Assembly (NCBI GenBank): GCA_025765595.1
Contig: JAIVFH010000003.1
Location: forward strand, 248,001 to 312,000
Length of the DNA stretch: 64,000 nucleotides
Origin: Obelidium mucronatum
Taxonomy: Eukaryota > Chytridiomycota > Chytridiomycetes > Chytridiales > Chytriomycetaceae
Direction: 5' to 3'
The translations under genes were made by a program, and so were the position numbers. Below are positions 11,928 to 23,165 of this stretch, piece after piece (position 1 is the first letter of the stretch; every line of letters starts with the position of its first letter). Below the pieces are notes generated by a model. It saw nothing but the letters and a program-made list of their open reading frames with translations. It ran no database searches and was not told where the DNA came from.

Positions 11928-14900
11928 TTATTGATCCGCAGCAGGTGTATAGTAGTATTTGCTGAGAACCTTAATCAAACGTGTAAGTCCCATCCACCAA
12001 GCCTTGGTACCACGTCTCTTGTTCATATCCGTCTCCTTCAACAACTCTTGAACAGGTGTAAACACAACATCGGCACCTTGAATACCAATCACACATGCAT
12101 GCGCTGGCTTGTTGGTGTATCCTGGAACGTTTTGGTACATTGTTCCTCCAGTCTTGTTTTCGCAAGCCTCCAAGAAGGACTTTTCAATCCAATCGACACA
12201 ATCGACAGCCAATCGAGTCGCACGCACTCGGTCCAAAGGACTTGGAATTCCACCTTGTTGCAAGTGTCCCAATACGGCGGTACGAGAGTCGAAGAGTCCT
12301 TTTCCTTCGTGTCGGAAGATGTTGCTGATCACTTGAGTTGTGTATGTGCTGCTGGCGGCCTCGGCACGGAAAATCACGCGTCCTTCGTTCTTTTCAGCGA
12401 CAATAGATTCTTCGTGGTATCTGGAATTCAGGTGCTTGACATCGCGTTGAAGCATATCCAAGGAAATTCCCTCTTCGGGAATATAAACAGTAGTAGCTCC
12501 AGAAGCCAAACCACCCAATACAGCCAAGTATCTTAAAAAAAATTTTATAAGGGTGCTGGTGGATATGTTGCAAATCAAATAATCTTACCCGCAGTTTCCT
12601 CCTTGTACTTCAACAACAAAGACTCGCTTCTGAGAAGCGGTGGCACTCTGCTTGATACGATCAGTGCTTTCAACAATCGTGTTCAATGCAGTGTCGCTTC
12701 CCAAAGAAAAGTCTGTTCCTGGAACGTTGTTGCTTACAGTGGCTGGCAAGTTGATCATTGGAATACAGAATGCTGGGAAGATTCCTCTGGCGGCATCCAA
12801 AGTCAACAAACTGGTGTAGGCTTCAAAACCACCCATGATAATAAGTGCTTGAATGTTGAACTTTTGCAAAAAGTAAGCAATACGACCACAGTCAATGAAG
12901 CTGGTAGCATAGGCATCCGTAATGTCGAGATTGGCGGCAAAAGTGCCTGGTACTGGAAGTGGGTGGTCACGGTTGGTTCCCAATTCGGAACCTCCGAGAC
13001 TTTGCCAGCCAATCACCTGTTGCCAGGTCATTGGAGTAATTTCACCGCGACAGAGACCAGAGAAACCGTTCTTGATAGCAAGCGGAGTATGGCCACGGTT
13101 CAAACAGAGACGAGCGGCAATTCGAGTAGCAGTGTTCATTCCTCCAGCTGGAGCTCCAGTGTGGATAATACCCACACGCATTTGTTGTCCCGCAGGCAAG
13201 TGATTGTCCCCAATGAAATGACTCTGGACATAAGAGCTGTAAGCCTTTGTGAATTCAGGATCACGCAAGTCCATAGCCTTCTTGAATTCTTTCTTTCCGA
13301 TAGCATCAGCAACATCGTGAGTCTTTGTTTGATAACATATAAGTCAAACCAGATAAAAACAAACAGTGACAAACAACACTAACCAATTTAACGGCATCCA
13401 TCAAAGGTCCGGCAGTAATTCTGTGGTTGCTCATTCCAATCATTGGAGCCGGGGTTTCAGGAGTACTTCTCAAGACAGCTTCAACAGCCTCAACACCTTG
13501 AACAGTAGCCAAGTAACGGTCATAAGCACAAGGAGCACCACCACGTTGAACGTGACCCAAGTTGGTCACACGAGTGTCGTAACCCAAGCGACTCTCCAAA
13601 ATGCTCTTTACGTATTCAGGCTTGATGGCCTTCAAGTCTTGGTCGATAGCTCCTTCACAGATAATTACAAGAGTGATTCTAGATCCGAGTTTACGGTTTT
13701 GGCTCAACTTTTCACACATTTCGTCTTCCCAGTTGGCTCCGTATTTCACACTGTCCAATGGTGGTGGGCGTTCAGGCAAGAAGACCCAGTCGGCTCCGAC
13801 AGAGATTGCTGCCATTAAAGCCAACCAACCACAGTGCCGACCCATGACTTCAACAACGAAAGCACGTTGGTGGGACATGGCAGTGGAGGTCAAAGAGTCC
13901 AGAGATTCACAGATTCTGTGGAGAGATGTGAAAGCACCAATTGTGATGTCTGAAAAAGCCACTCGATATGAGAAACCAAACAACTATTTTTCTTGTTGAC
14001 ACATACCAGTAGAGGACATATCGTTATCGATTGATCCCACAAGACCAACAATAGTTAAATGTTCGCGCAAATGTTCGCATTCAGACAAAGTCAATTTTCC
14101 TGTTGGCACAAAGTTAACAAAGGGGTCGCAAAAACAGGTGTTAAGAGAATTGAATTACCAGTAGCAACCAACTCGTCACAAAGTCCCTTCCATTCAGATC
14201 TCAGCAAGTCGGCACCAGTCAAGGAACCATCACCACCACAAACAATCAAAGCGTCAATACCGTTCTTGACCATGTTGTAGGCAGCAAGTAGACGACCTTC
14301 ACGAGTACGGAAACGCATTGATCTCGCAGTACCGATGACAGTTCCTCCAATAGACAAGAAACCGCGAACATCGCTCCAACCCAACTTTCGAATCATGCTT
14401 CCACCTTCGACGAGACCTATTTTTCAACAAGAAAATGGAAAAGCATCAGCCAACGATCCAAGTGGCAGATTCTGTATCCAAAAAAAAAAGACAAAACACA
14501 CCTTCATATCCTTCATGAATAGCAAATGGAACACAACCGCGTTGCAAAGCAATTCTTGCAACAGAACGAACAGCAGCGTTCATTCCAGAAGAGTCACCAC
14601 CCGACGTCAAAACACCAATCTTTTTGCGAATCTTCTTTTCAGAGGCAGGTGATGATGCAGAATGCAAGTTGTCGGTGGATTCTTCAGGGACGTGGTCAAG
14701 GGGAAGATATGAGTCCAGCTCAGAGTGCAAGTTGTCCAAGTTGAGGACTGGAACAGATTCCGTGTGGTTGGGGGGAGCATGCGATGGGTTGATGTTGCTG
14801 TTGTTGAGCGGGGTGCTTGGCGCGTCGCTGAGGAAAGGAACGAGAATCAAGTCGCTGATGGACACGAGGTTGTCGGCAGGATCAAAGGCAAGGATCGTCT

Positions 14901-15341
14901 GGAAGCCCTTCTTGATTGTGTAGACAATGTAGGTGAATTTGGCTTGATCGAGGCGTTTAGCAATTGCCTGGTTGAACGAATGGTTAGATGCCGCAAGAGC
15001 AGCAGCGAAGCACCCGAGACACTCACGTCAATGTCCGTGGCGACGAGGTAGAAGGTCGCGGAAGCGTTGGCGTCGCGCTTGGCCTCGAGCGCGGCCCTGG
15101 CAGCGGCCGCGTCGCGCGGGGCAGCGGCGGCGGCGGCGGCGTCGGCGGTGGCGGCGATGCGCAGCGCGACGGCGGCGTCGGTCGGCTCCTTGCCGAACAG
15201 CTGCAGCCACGTGTCCTGGCCGCCGCCCGCCACAGCCGCCTGCAGCACGCGGAACCCGACCGCCGAGTAGAAGGCGATCGCCGCCTCCGTCTGCGCGCCA
15301 GGCGTCGTCGTTACGCTGAGATGGGAGAGTCCTCCAAGCAT
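11928..15341 (-). CDS. PFK: ATP-dependent 6-phosphofructokinase, fungal type
   Basis: Converts fructose 6-phosphate to fructose 1,6-bisphosphate, the committed step of glycolysis; allosteric, cytosolic. Minus exons: 15027-15341, 14502-14967, 14159-14416, 14007-14099, 13384-13949, 12589-13322, 11928-12531, giving 1011 aa with every junction in frame. Order: a glyoxalase-like N-terminal domain ([21 protein letters not shown]) as in fungal PFK alpha/beta subunits, an acidic Ser-rich linker, then the two PFK halves. Half 1 keeps the catalytic features: [59 protein letters not shown]. Half 2 ([40 protein letters not shown]) is the regulatory copy. Exon 1 is very GC-rich and Ala-rich; exon 2 onward is AT-richer. 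Confidence 0.97.
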
Positions 15342-15694
15342 GCTGTGTTTATTGTGTGAATATAAAAAGTAGTGGGGAAACGTGTGTTTTTTTGTTCTTT
15401 ATCGGAAATGATAAGACTATCGATACACGGTGACTCACCAAGCAAATATGACAGTTACAGTGCACAGCAGCAGCATTCAAAAAATCTGATACAGGATAAT
15501 GATATAGCGTGCAGTCAAGTACATCATACGTGATAAAATAAAGAAAACGCCAAAAAGATTCAGTTCCATTCTGAAATCGCTAATGAGACAAAGGAAAATA
15601 ATATTGGGATACATAAGATGCAGAAATATATTTGGACCGTGCTCATCATTAACAAGAAAATCAAACTCTGATTATTCACATGAACTCCTAATGT
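15342..15694. other. Intergenic stretch, no gene seen
   Basis: About 350 nt between the PFK start and the stop of the C-CAP/GAR gene, both on the minus strand. AT-rich, no open frame or RNA-like structure noticed. It should contain the PFK promoter and the 3' UTR of the upstream gene. Confidence 0.6.
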
Positions 15695-16507
15695 TCATTT
15701 AATACGACGGGCACCCTTGACAATTGAGGTCAACTTTGCCAAATCCCTCTTTTCTTTGGCCGCGTGAGCATCATCCTCACGAGTTGTGGTGGCGAAGCCC
15801 CCACCAACTCGAACGATAACTTCACTCTTCAAGACGCCATCAATCACACGAACAATGAATTGATCGGTGTCAATGATTTCGAATTCAGGCTTGTGCAGTT
15901 CTTTGGCACTTTCAAGTCCGACCGTGACGGTTAATGGATCGACGACAGTTGCAGCGACTGGGAAATAGCTGCACCATCAAAACCAGACATAAAATGTGAA
16001 TAAAAACCAAAGAGTCAAACCTTCTTGGCTCGGTCCATCCTCAGCTACAGTTGCAGGTTGTTGTTGGACAGTCAATGCCAAGTTTTCACACTTTGACCAA
16101 ACAAGAGTCTCAAATAATTCCTTTCGGAGAAACTCCACTTTGGATGAATCGCATTCATCAACTTGCAGTGTCAGGATTGGAGTGTCAATTGTCAAGGACA
16201 GTAGTGTACTCCTCCACACTTCAGCAATTTGTGTCACGATCCTGGAATGGAACGAGAAGCTTGAATTGTGGCAGTCCTCGAGAAACACTTTTGTGCACGG
16301 GCTCTTTACAGTTACAGTACAGTTATGTAGCCCCTTGAAGTAAAGCGAAGCGTTTGCAGGGATTGATTCTGGTTCAAGCACCAACACTTCGTCCTTCTTG
16401 TCCACCTGCGCAAGAAACAAGACCCAGAGTGTTAAAGTGTACCCAATAATTGATGATTGACCACGAACCACAAGATGATTGACTGGTTGTCGGAACAGGA
16501 GACTCAT
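15695..16507 (-). CDS. C-CAP/cofactor C-like protein with C-terminal GAR-like module
   Basis: Three minus exons, 16469-16507, 16021-16405 and 15695-15957, give 228 aa in frame; the last acceptor is CCCAG, chosen because only it keeps the frame. The central region (EVLVLEPESIPANASLYFKG, NCTVTVKSPCTKVFLEDCHN, FHSRIVTQIAEVWR) has the repeating short beta-strand pattern of the C-CAP/TBCC-like helix of cyclase-associated protein, which binds actin monomers. The C-terminal 60 residues contain FIVRVIDG followed by SEVIVRVGGGFATT, which resembles the microtubule-binding GAR (GAS2) motif. The Trp after GGG is Phe here. Both family assignments are by eye. Intron 1 appears to use a GTTCGT donor. Confidence 0.65.
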
Positions 16508-16696
16508 TTTTTTTTTTTTGGTTTGATTGCAATGTGAAGGAATTTCCACCCTTTTATACGCAGCGGACAGTTCAGTGTCTTAACTATTTTGTTTGGCCCC
16601 CAACATTGCCGCTACAAAGTACTGCTCCACGTCTCACTTACTTTATTAAAGACTATTGATATTATTTAATATAAAAAAAGAATAATAAACATATAA

Positions 16697-16854
16697 ATGT
16701 TCAAGCCAAAGAAGAAGACGAATGCGGCCGTCAAAGCTCGCATCCGCAGCGTAGCCGACGCCGACGCCGAAGTCGACGCCGACGAAGCCGCGTCGGCACA
16801 GACAGCGGGCGCGCCAAAGAAGGTGCCGGCAGCGGCGGTGAGCGTCTCGTTTGG

Positions 16855-16885
<31 letters not shown>

Positions 16886-19547
16886 ACGGACGCGGACACG
16901 CGCGCGCTGCTCGACGCCAAAAACCGGCGCAAGAAGCTGAAGCAGGCACGCCTGGCCGCCGGCGTTGCGCGCGCCGCCGCCGCCGACCCGCCGCCGCCGC
17001 CGCTTCAGCAGCAGCAGCAGCACGCCGACAATCCGTACTCGGCCGAAAACCTGCGGCGCCTCGCTCGCGAGCAGAAGGCGCTGCCGCGCGTGTTTTCCGA
17101 CGCCGACGCCGACGCCGACGCGCCGATGGACGTCGACGCGGACGCCGGCGCTGCAGCCGCAGCCATAGCAACCCGCATCCTGGACCCCGCCGAGATCCAC
17201 GCGCTGCGAAAACTCAAGGACGAAAAGCGCAGTCGCCGCAATGCGGCCGCACAAGAAGGCGACGCCGTGGACGAGAGCAACAGCAACGACTTCGTGTCCC
17301 TCGATGGGGTGAGTATTCCATCTAGTTGCGGACTGTCGGTCTGTCTGCCTGGACTCACGTTTCTTCAAATGCAACAGAAGTCTAAAAAGTATGAGTCGCG
17401 TCTTGTAACGGAAGACCAAGCGGAAGACGAACCAGAAGCATTTGAAGCGCATGAAGGAACACGTATCATGTTTGGCAACAAGACTGCCGAGCAGTTAAAG
17501 CTGGATCGGAAGAAGGCGATCCAGAATCATTTGATGGACATGTGAGATGACCTTTGTTTTCCAAATAAGAAAGACTGAAACTGATATGCGAACTATAGGG
17601 ACCAAGATGATGATGAAGAGGAGGACCCAGAAGTGGATCAATGGCAAGAAGATCAAATTCGAAAAGCCTCGAATGGAATCAACCCAACAAAAAAGAAATC
17701 TCGATCACACTACAACGACGCCGAATTAGATGCAATTCGTGGATACAGCGAAGCTGCCAGTAAGTTTATTTTCGTGTGAACTTTTTTCTCTCGTTCCTCA
17801 CAATTCGTTCACCAACGATTTAGTGCCATCCAGCACTCCTTTGGTTCCTCCGACGGATATTCTCAAATCTCTCACAGTTTCTCTCTTGAATCTCGATCTT
17901 GAAATCAAAAACAATACTCACACCCTCTCAAGCACTGAATCCCACCGTGAATCGGCTCAAACTCATATTCGAACTCTCCAAACCGATATTCAAAGCGCCA
18001 GCAAGCGGTATACATACTACCAAGAACTTGTTGGGAAGTGGTCTAGTTTTGCTGACTTGTTGGACGCCAAGATTCCGCTGTTTGAGAGTTTGGTTGAGGA
18101 TTTGGTGGCGATTGGAATGGAACGAAGGAAGGAGAAAGATATACTGAGAATAGAAGAGGTGGACGTTCGTGTTCAAGGGGCAGGGAATCCAGGTGCTGTT
18201 GTTGTCGATGCCTTTGGGAGAGAAGTCAAGTCAGGGATTGGAGGAGCAGCCGGAAGATTGATTTCAAATGCGGAAGATGTTGAATTGATGGTGAAATCTG
18301 AGACTTTAATTTCGAGTGTCACGATGAGAGAGTTTGCTGAAAGAACTGGTATGTGGCTCTCGACTTAAATTATTCTGTAAAACTGACTCCCTTTTTCATC
18401 CAGCTTCTATTGTTGAGAAACGGGATCTTCTTTTGTCGGATGTTGCCGAAGAGTATAAGGACATTCGCCATGTTTTGACTCTCTTTGCCAATTGGAAATC
18501 AGAATACAAGTCAGACTATGTGCGGTCGTATGCGGGTTTGACAGTCCATCAAGCCGTGTTTCCGTTTGTAAAAATGCAGCTTGTTGATTGGGATCCCTTC
18601 GCGCCAAATGTGAGGAGAGTTTTTTGACATTTGAAGTTTACTAACTTTCCCCATTAAGGCGCAAGATCTCGAAAATACGTCTTGGCACAACCTGCTGACT
18701 GAAACGACAGATTTCGATGAGATAGAAGGAAACGATGAACCATCTGATCCATTAATCTTCTTGGTTGTCAAGAAGGCAGTTTTCCCACACGTCAAGAAAC
18801 TGATTCCAACTGTGGACTTATTTAGCCTTGATAGCGTCAACAGGGTTGTCAAGTTGTTTTTCACCTTAGAACAGTATTCAAGTCGAAAGAGCGCAGCTTT
18901 CAAGGTATGTACTTCTTCCTTTGCGATACTTAACTAACGTCCTTTCTTTTTTCAATTCAGGGACTACTGGATGCCCTTCTGGCCCATGTGGACCAAACTG
19001 TAACTGGATTATTGAAAACTTTTCCAGCAGACCTAACCCAAGTTAAAACGGAAGCGCCGTCTATCTCTTCAGATGGGCGAGAGGCTGTATTTTGGCATGT
19101 TTTCAAGGTATGAGCCAAGTTTTGTTTTTTCGTTAAAAAAATTTTTCTCATTTTTTTTCTCTCCAGATCTTCCAAACACTGTTTACCTTTCGCACCATCC
19201 TTCCCAGAGATGCTCTGCAGCAGATTTTGATTGAAACTATGTTGACTCAATATTTATTGGTTTTCCTGAATGGTGGCATGGCGCAGTCGCTGGATATTTT
19301 GAAGTACGAGATGGTAAGTTTTTTTTTATCTGAGTTCGTTTTCCAAGTATGGAACGCCATTAACAATTTCCCGTTTGTCTTTTTATTTTTGTCTCAGCTT
19401 GTAGCAGCGATCCCTAAAGAATGGATCAAAAGTGCACCAAAGCTGTTGGCTGTTTTGGAACGTCAAATCAAGTGGTTTGCAGTCGCTATTGTGGATAAAA
19501 ACACGGAGCGAGCTGTTTTGGATCGTGTATCTGTGCTTCTTATGTGA
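16697..19547 (+). CDS. PAXBP1: GCFC-domain protein, PAXBP1 homologue
   Basis: Nuclear protein of the GC-rich-sequence-factor family, linked to the intron-lariat/Ntr complex (family knowledge). Nine exons: 16697-17308, 17378-17541, 17599-17759, 17824-18348, 18404-18609, 18659-18904, 18961-19107, 19167-19313, 19398-19547, giving 785 aa. The N-terminus MFKPKKKT is basic, then acidic, GC-rich and repetitive (Asp-Ala-Asp and Ala-rich runs, a Pro5-Leu-Gln5 tract). The characteristic ILDPAEIHALRKLKDEKR segment follows, then FEAHEGTRIMFG. The helical GCFC region includes YKDIRHVLTLFANWKSEY and YAGLTVHQAVFPFVKMQLVDWDP, a signature of the family. Splice sites are mostly canonical GTRAG/YAG. It is divergent from the C-CAP gene with 190 nt between the starts. 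Confidence 0.88.
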
Positions 19548-19707
19548 CGTATTTTTTATATATTATTAAAACACACAAATGGGTGTTTGTGATTATCTTG
19601 TTTTCCAATACCACAAACTGTTGGTGATATCCAAATGGTCTATCGGCCGTATTGTAGTGGCTTACCGTGATTTGTTGTGTCTGAGTGGGGCAAAAAAAAA
19701 AGTTACA

Positions 19708-20060
19708 ATGTTTGCCCGCCCTCTTGTGTCCCCACAGTGGCTTGCATCCTCGCGATCATCTGTCGTTGTTCTCGACGGCACATGGCACATGCCGTTTCTA
19801 AAGCGCAATGCTGCCGCCGAGTTTGAAGCAAAACGAATCAAGGTTAGTGGGACCCACAGGAGAGTGCTTGACTATTCACAAACAAAACAAATTTAGGGTG
19901 CGCGTTACTTTGACATTGACACTGTTGCAGACAAGTCCACAACCCTTCCACACATGCTTCCTTCGGCGGAAGTCTTTGCCGAGCACGTTGGTGTGTTGTT
20001 TTGGTCTTTGGGTTTATCAAGGCTTATGCTTAGCATCCCCCCCCCCCTTTTTTTTTTTTT

Positions 20061-20094
<34 letters not shown>

Positions 20095-20971
20095 TCAACA
20101 GGTGCTATGGGAATCTCAAATGACTCTCATGTGGTGATTTACGATGCTGCTCAATCTATCGGCGCTGCTGCTCGCGTGTTATGGACGTTCCGTGCTTTTG
20201 GCCATTCTGGTGGAGTTTCCATTTTGGAAGGCGGATTAAGCCGTTGGGAAAGAGAAGGGTTTGAAGTCGTTGGGGGGAAGCTGGGATCTGTTGAAGGCGA
20301 AGTGTATCCTGTCGAGGTTTTTTTTTTTGATTTGTGTTTTTGTTGCCGTTTGAAAAAAAAAGGCCGCTGATTTCCCCCCCGCAAAAAAAAAAACAGCCAA
20401 AGAAATACAATGCCAAGCTGAACGCAAATCTTGTCAAGACTTTTGATCAAATGAAGGAGAATTTGTATGCTCAAAATAAGCAGTTGGTTGTTGATGCTCG
20501 CCCTGCTGGAAGATTTCTTGGCACTGATCCAGGTATTCTCATACTCCAAAAAAAAATTCTACAAAATTTGTGTTGATTGCTTTGGGAATCAGAACCCCGC
20601 CCCGGTTTGTCGTCAGGTCATATGCCCAACAGTGTGTCTCTTCCTCATAGTAAACTTTTGGATGGAGCCAATGGATTGTTGCGTGGCAAGGAGCTTCTGA
20701 AAGCTCTTGGTGATGCTGGAATCAATGTAAGCGAATCTTCTATTCACTCGTGTGGTTCTGGAGTGAATGCCAGTATTACGTGGCTGGCTGAAATTTTGGC
20801 GCGATCAGAGGTAATTACAATTACAGTTTTAAAAACAAAAAAAATCCTAATTCTTTTGAATAGATCAAGAGTGGCTCTTGGGAAGAACTCGAATATGGGT
20901 TGTCGGTCTATGATGGATCCTGGACTGAGTGGGCGGCTCGCGTTGAAGATGGCGCCAAGATTGAAAAGTAA
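19708..20971 (+). CDS. 3-mercaptopyruvate/thiosulfate sulfurtransferase (two rhodanese domains)
   Basis: Transfers sulfur from mercaptopyruvate or thiosulfate to an acceptor; often mitochondrial or cytosolic. Six exons: 19708-19842, 19897-19990, 20102-20316, 20397-20532, 20593-20810, 20864-20971, giving 301 aa. Domain 1: VSPQWLASS, VLDGTWHMP, GARYFDIDTVAD, GISNDSHVVIYD. Domain 2: VVDARPAGRFLG, GHMPNSVSLP and the active-site loop HSCGSGVNAS. The usual MST/TST loop is CGSGVTA, so Asn replaces Thr; the catalytic Cys is present. Intron 2 (19991-20101) holds a C11 run followed by about 45 nt of nearly pure T. Confidence 0.93.
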
Positions 20972-21062
20972 TACACTGTGGAAGATGCACCAGTCCAAAA
21001 AAAAAAGGAGAATATATATATGTTCATAGTATTTATTTTTTATTTTTTTATTTTACTGGTTT

Positions 21063-22859
21063 TCATGACGTATGAAACAACACAAAGTCAATCCACTCTA
21101 AAGCAACTCGATTCGCCCAACATGATGGTTTGATGTTGCCTTCGAACCAACCAATATGCCCACCACTTGCAGTCGTTGCAAAAACAATATTGTGGTTTCT
21201 GGCAATTTCTCCCAACGGGGCCCTGGCAAATTAAAAAAAAAATTCAGTCATCGCAAACCACAAAAGCTTCAAAATCGAACCAATGCGGTTTCGTGATGGG
21301 GTCATCCCTACTCGCCAACACCAATGTCGGAACACTTATATCAGCTATTTTTCTTTTCAATTTCAACGCAGCGTCGGCGAAAAGCCCATCCGACACATTG
21401 ATCCCTGTTCCATGGGACGCCACACCATTCTGTTTTTGAGCTTTCCCAAAAAAGCATTCTGCAAGGTCTCTCAAGTCTGTCGGTTGAAAAACGCGAGATA
21501 CATCATAGACGTTTTTGATTTCGCACCAGTTCTGGTACAAGTAGGCTTGTAGCCCAACAGCAAACGCTGAACTGTATATTCCACCCGTTTGTAAGCTACA
21601 GAGGTCAATAGCTTGGGATATATCAAATGTCGGGCTTAGTGTCAACGATCCAGTAAGCAGCGGCGATGTCGTTTCAGCAAGATACTGCCAAAAAAAAAGG
21701 CGTTCAATCAGCTCATTCCAAAAAAGAACAAACAACGTACGTTAAGAATCATATTTCCTCCAAGAGACCAACCAACTGCCACAATTCTGCCTTTCGTAGA
21801 GCGGTGCGTCCGTATGTGCTCCAGTATTGCAGCAACATCCGCGCCGCCACCGACCCCATCAAACACTTCGGGAGTCGTCAAGACAGTATTCCCGCATCCT
21901 CTATAATTCATTGCAACGATCCGATAGTTTCGAGATCCGGCTATAAATGTAGCCAGTGTTTTAACGTAGCCTTCTCCACTTGATCCATTGAGTCCATGCA
22001 CCAGTAAAATTATCGGAGTGAGATCGTGATTACGCGAATCTGTGGGTGGCATTTTTGGGTACCAGTCAATCCCAATCGTTGCTCCATCTGACAAGGTCAC
22101 AAGTTCCCTGATTCAAGTTTGAGGTTGTCATGAGTTCCTCTCCCCCCTTAAAAAAATAATCGTAATTTGCAATTTTCAAGAGAGTCACCTTTCATAGGCC
22201 ACGTGCGGGGCCACTGGTTTGGACATTTGTACAAATGCGGTTTGAAGATGCGCGTTTTGTAACCAAGGAGTCGGTGAAAACATTGCCAAATCTCCAAATA
22301 ATGATGGACACATGTATTTAAGGGCATCCCGTGGGAATTTTGCAGAGCTGGCGGCGCCATCCGTCGTATTGAGGGGACTGTGTTTTGGTTCCAAAATGTG
22401 GATATTCTTTAGACTCGAATCAAGTTCCTGCCTCAATCTCTGAGTGTCGATATCAATTGGGGATATAAATGATGCATGTTCATCCTGTTGGTGGAAGGTG
22501 GGCCTTTGATGTTGTGGTTGCTGTTTTTGCATTCCCTTTTTTGGGAATACGGGTGCTGACTTTGATTTAAGCCGGTTCGGATGCACACTACATTCGATAT
22601 TATTTTCCTTCACGTTTGTATATTTGACTGTCGCCAGCGTCGTTGATAGTTTTGGTTTTCGTTTATTGTTGGGATCCAGGGACTCGGAACTATTTGTGCC
22701 GCGACTGGATTTTTCTGATTTCGCACACGACGGTTCTTTGGTTGGAGGGTAGTCATCTTCCTGGGCCGATTGACCGGCCCCGTCCCAAGAAAATTGGTCT
22801 GTATGTAGTGTTCGAGACCGTCGACGCGTTGAAGATGAAGCTGTTTCCGCAGGTGCCAT
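21063..22859 (-). CDS. Alpha/beta hydrolase, YheT/ABHD1-3 family
   Basis: Predicted serine esterase or lipase. Minus exons: 22189-22859, 21741-22107, 21281-21684, 21063-21222, giving 533 aa in frame. The first exon encodes a long Ser/Gln/Lys-rich N-terminal region of low conservation. The family core begins LFGDLAMFSPTPWLQNAHLQTAF. It continues with the oxyanion motif LLVHGLNGSSGEGYV and NYRGCGNT, the nucleophile elbow VGWSLGGN (Ser), ASRDDPI (Asp) and SGGHIGW (His), so the triad is complete. The last intron uses a GTTCGA donor, the only one nearby that keeps the frame. An in-frame ATG at 22931 would add 24 hydrophobic residues, a possible membrane anchor as in ABHD1/3, so the start is uncertain. 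Confidence 0.87.
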
Positions 22860-23165
22860 CTGCGTGGAAAATACCAGGCTGCACATCGATCTAATAGTAA
22901 GTAGAGAGTAAGTATAGTGGAGCAGGAACATTTGTCGTTATGGGGACGCGACCCGCCGACATGTACAACCATATAATATCAAGTTTGCCGAGCAAGGGGC
23001 TCAGACTTGTCACTTTATAGCAGTTGCGTATTTGGGAACGAACCTTATTGCAGAGAACATTGATCCAAGTCAGGTGGCGCAAATTGCAACGTTCTGTATC
23101 TCAGTTTTTATCAAAAATTGAAAAAAAATCGAGTGCTATTTTTTTTTTTTATACATAAACAAAGA

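Noticed and set aside
14972..15319. Arg-rich open frames in the GC-rich PFK first exon (and similar frames at 25.4, 57.9 and 63.7 kb)
   Set aside because: Low-complexity shadow frames produced by GC-rich codons of the sense gene.
1..15341. A glycolytic gene cluster (hexokinase and PFK within 15 kb)
   Set aside because: Unrelated genes lie between them, orientations differ, and fungi rarely cluster glycolysis; chance is sufficient.
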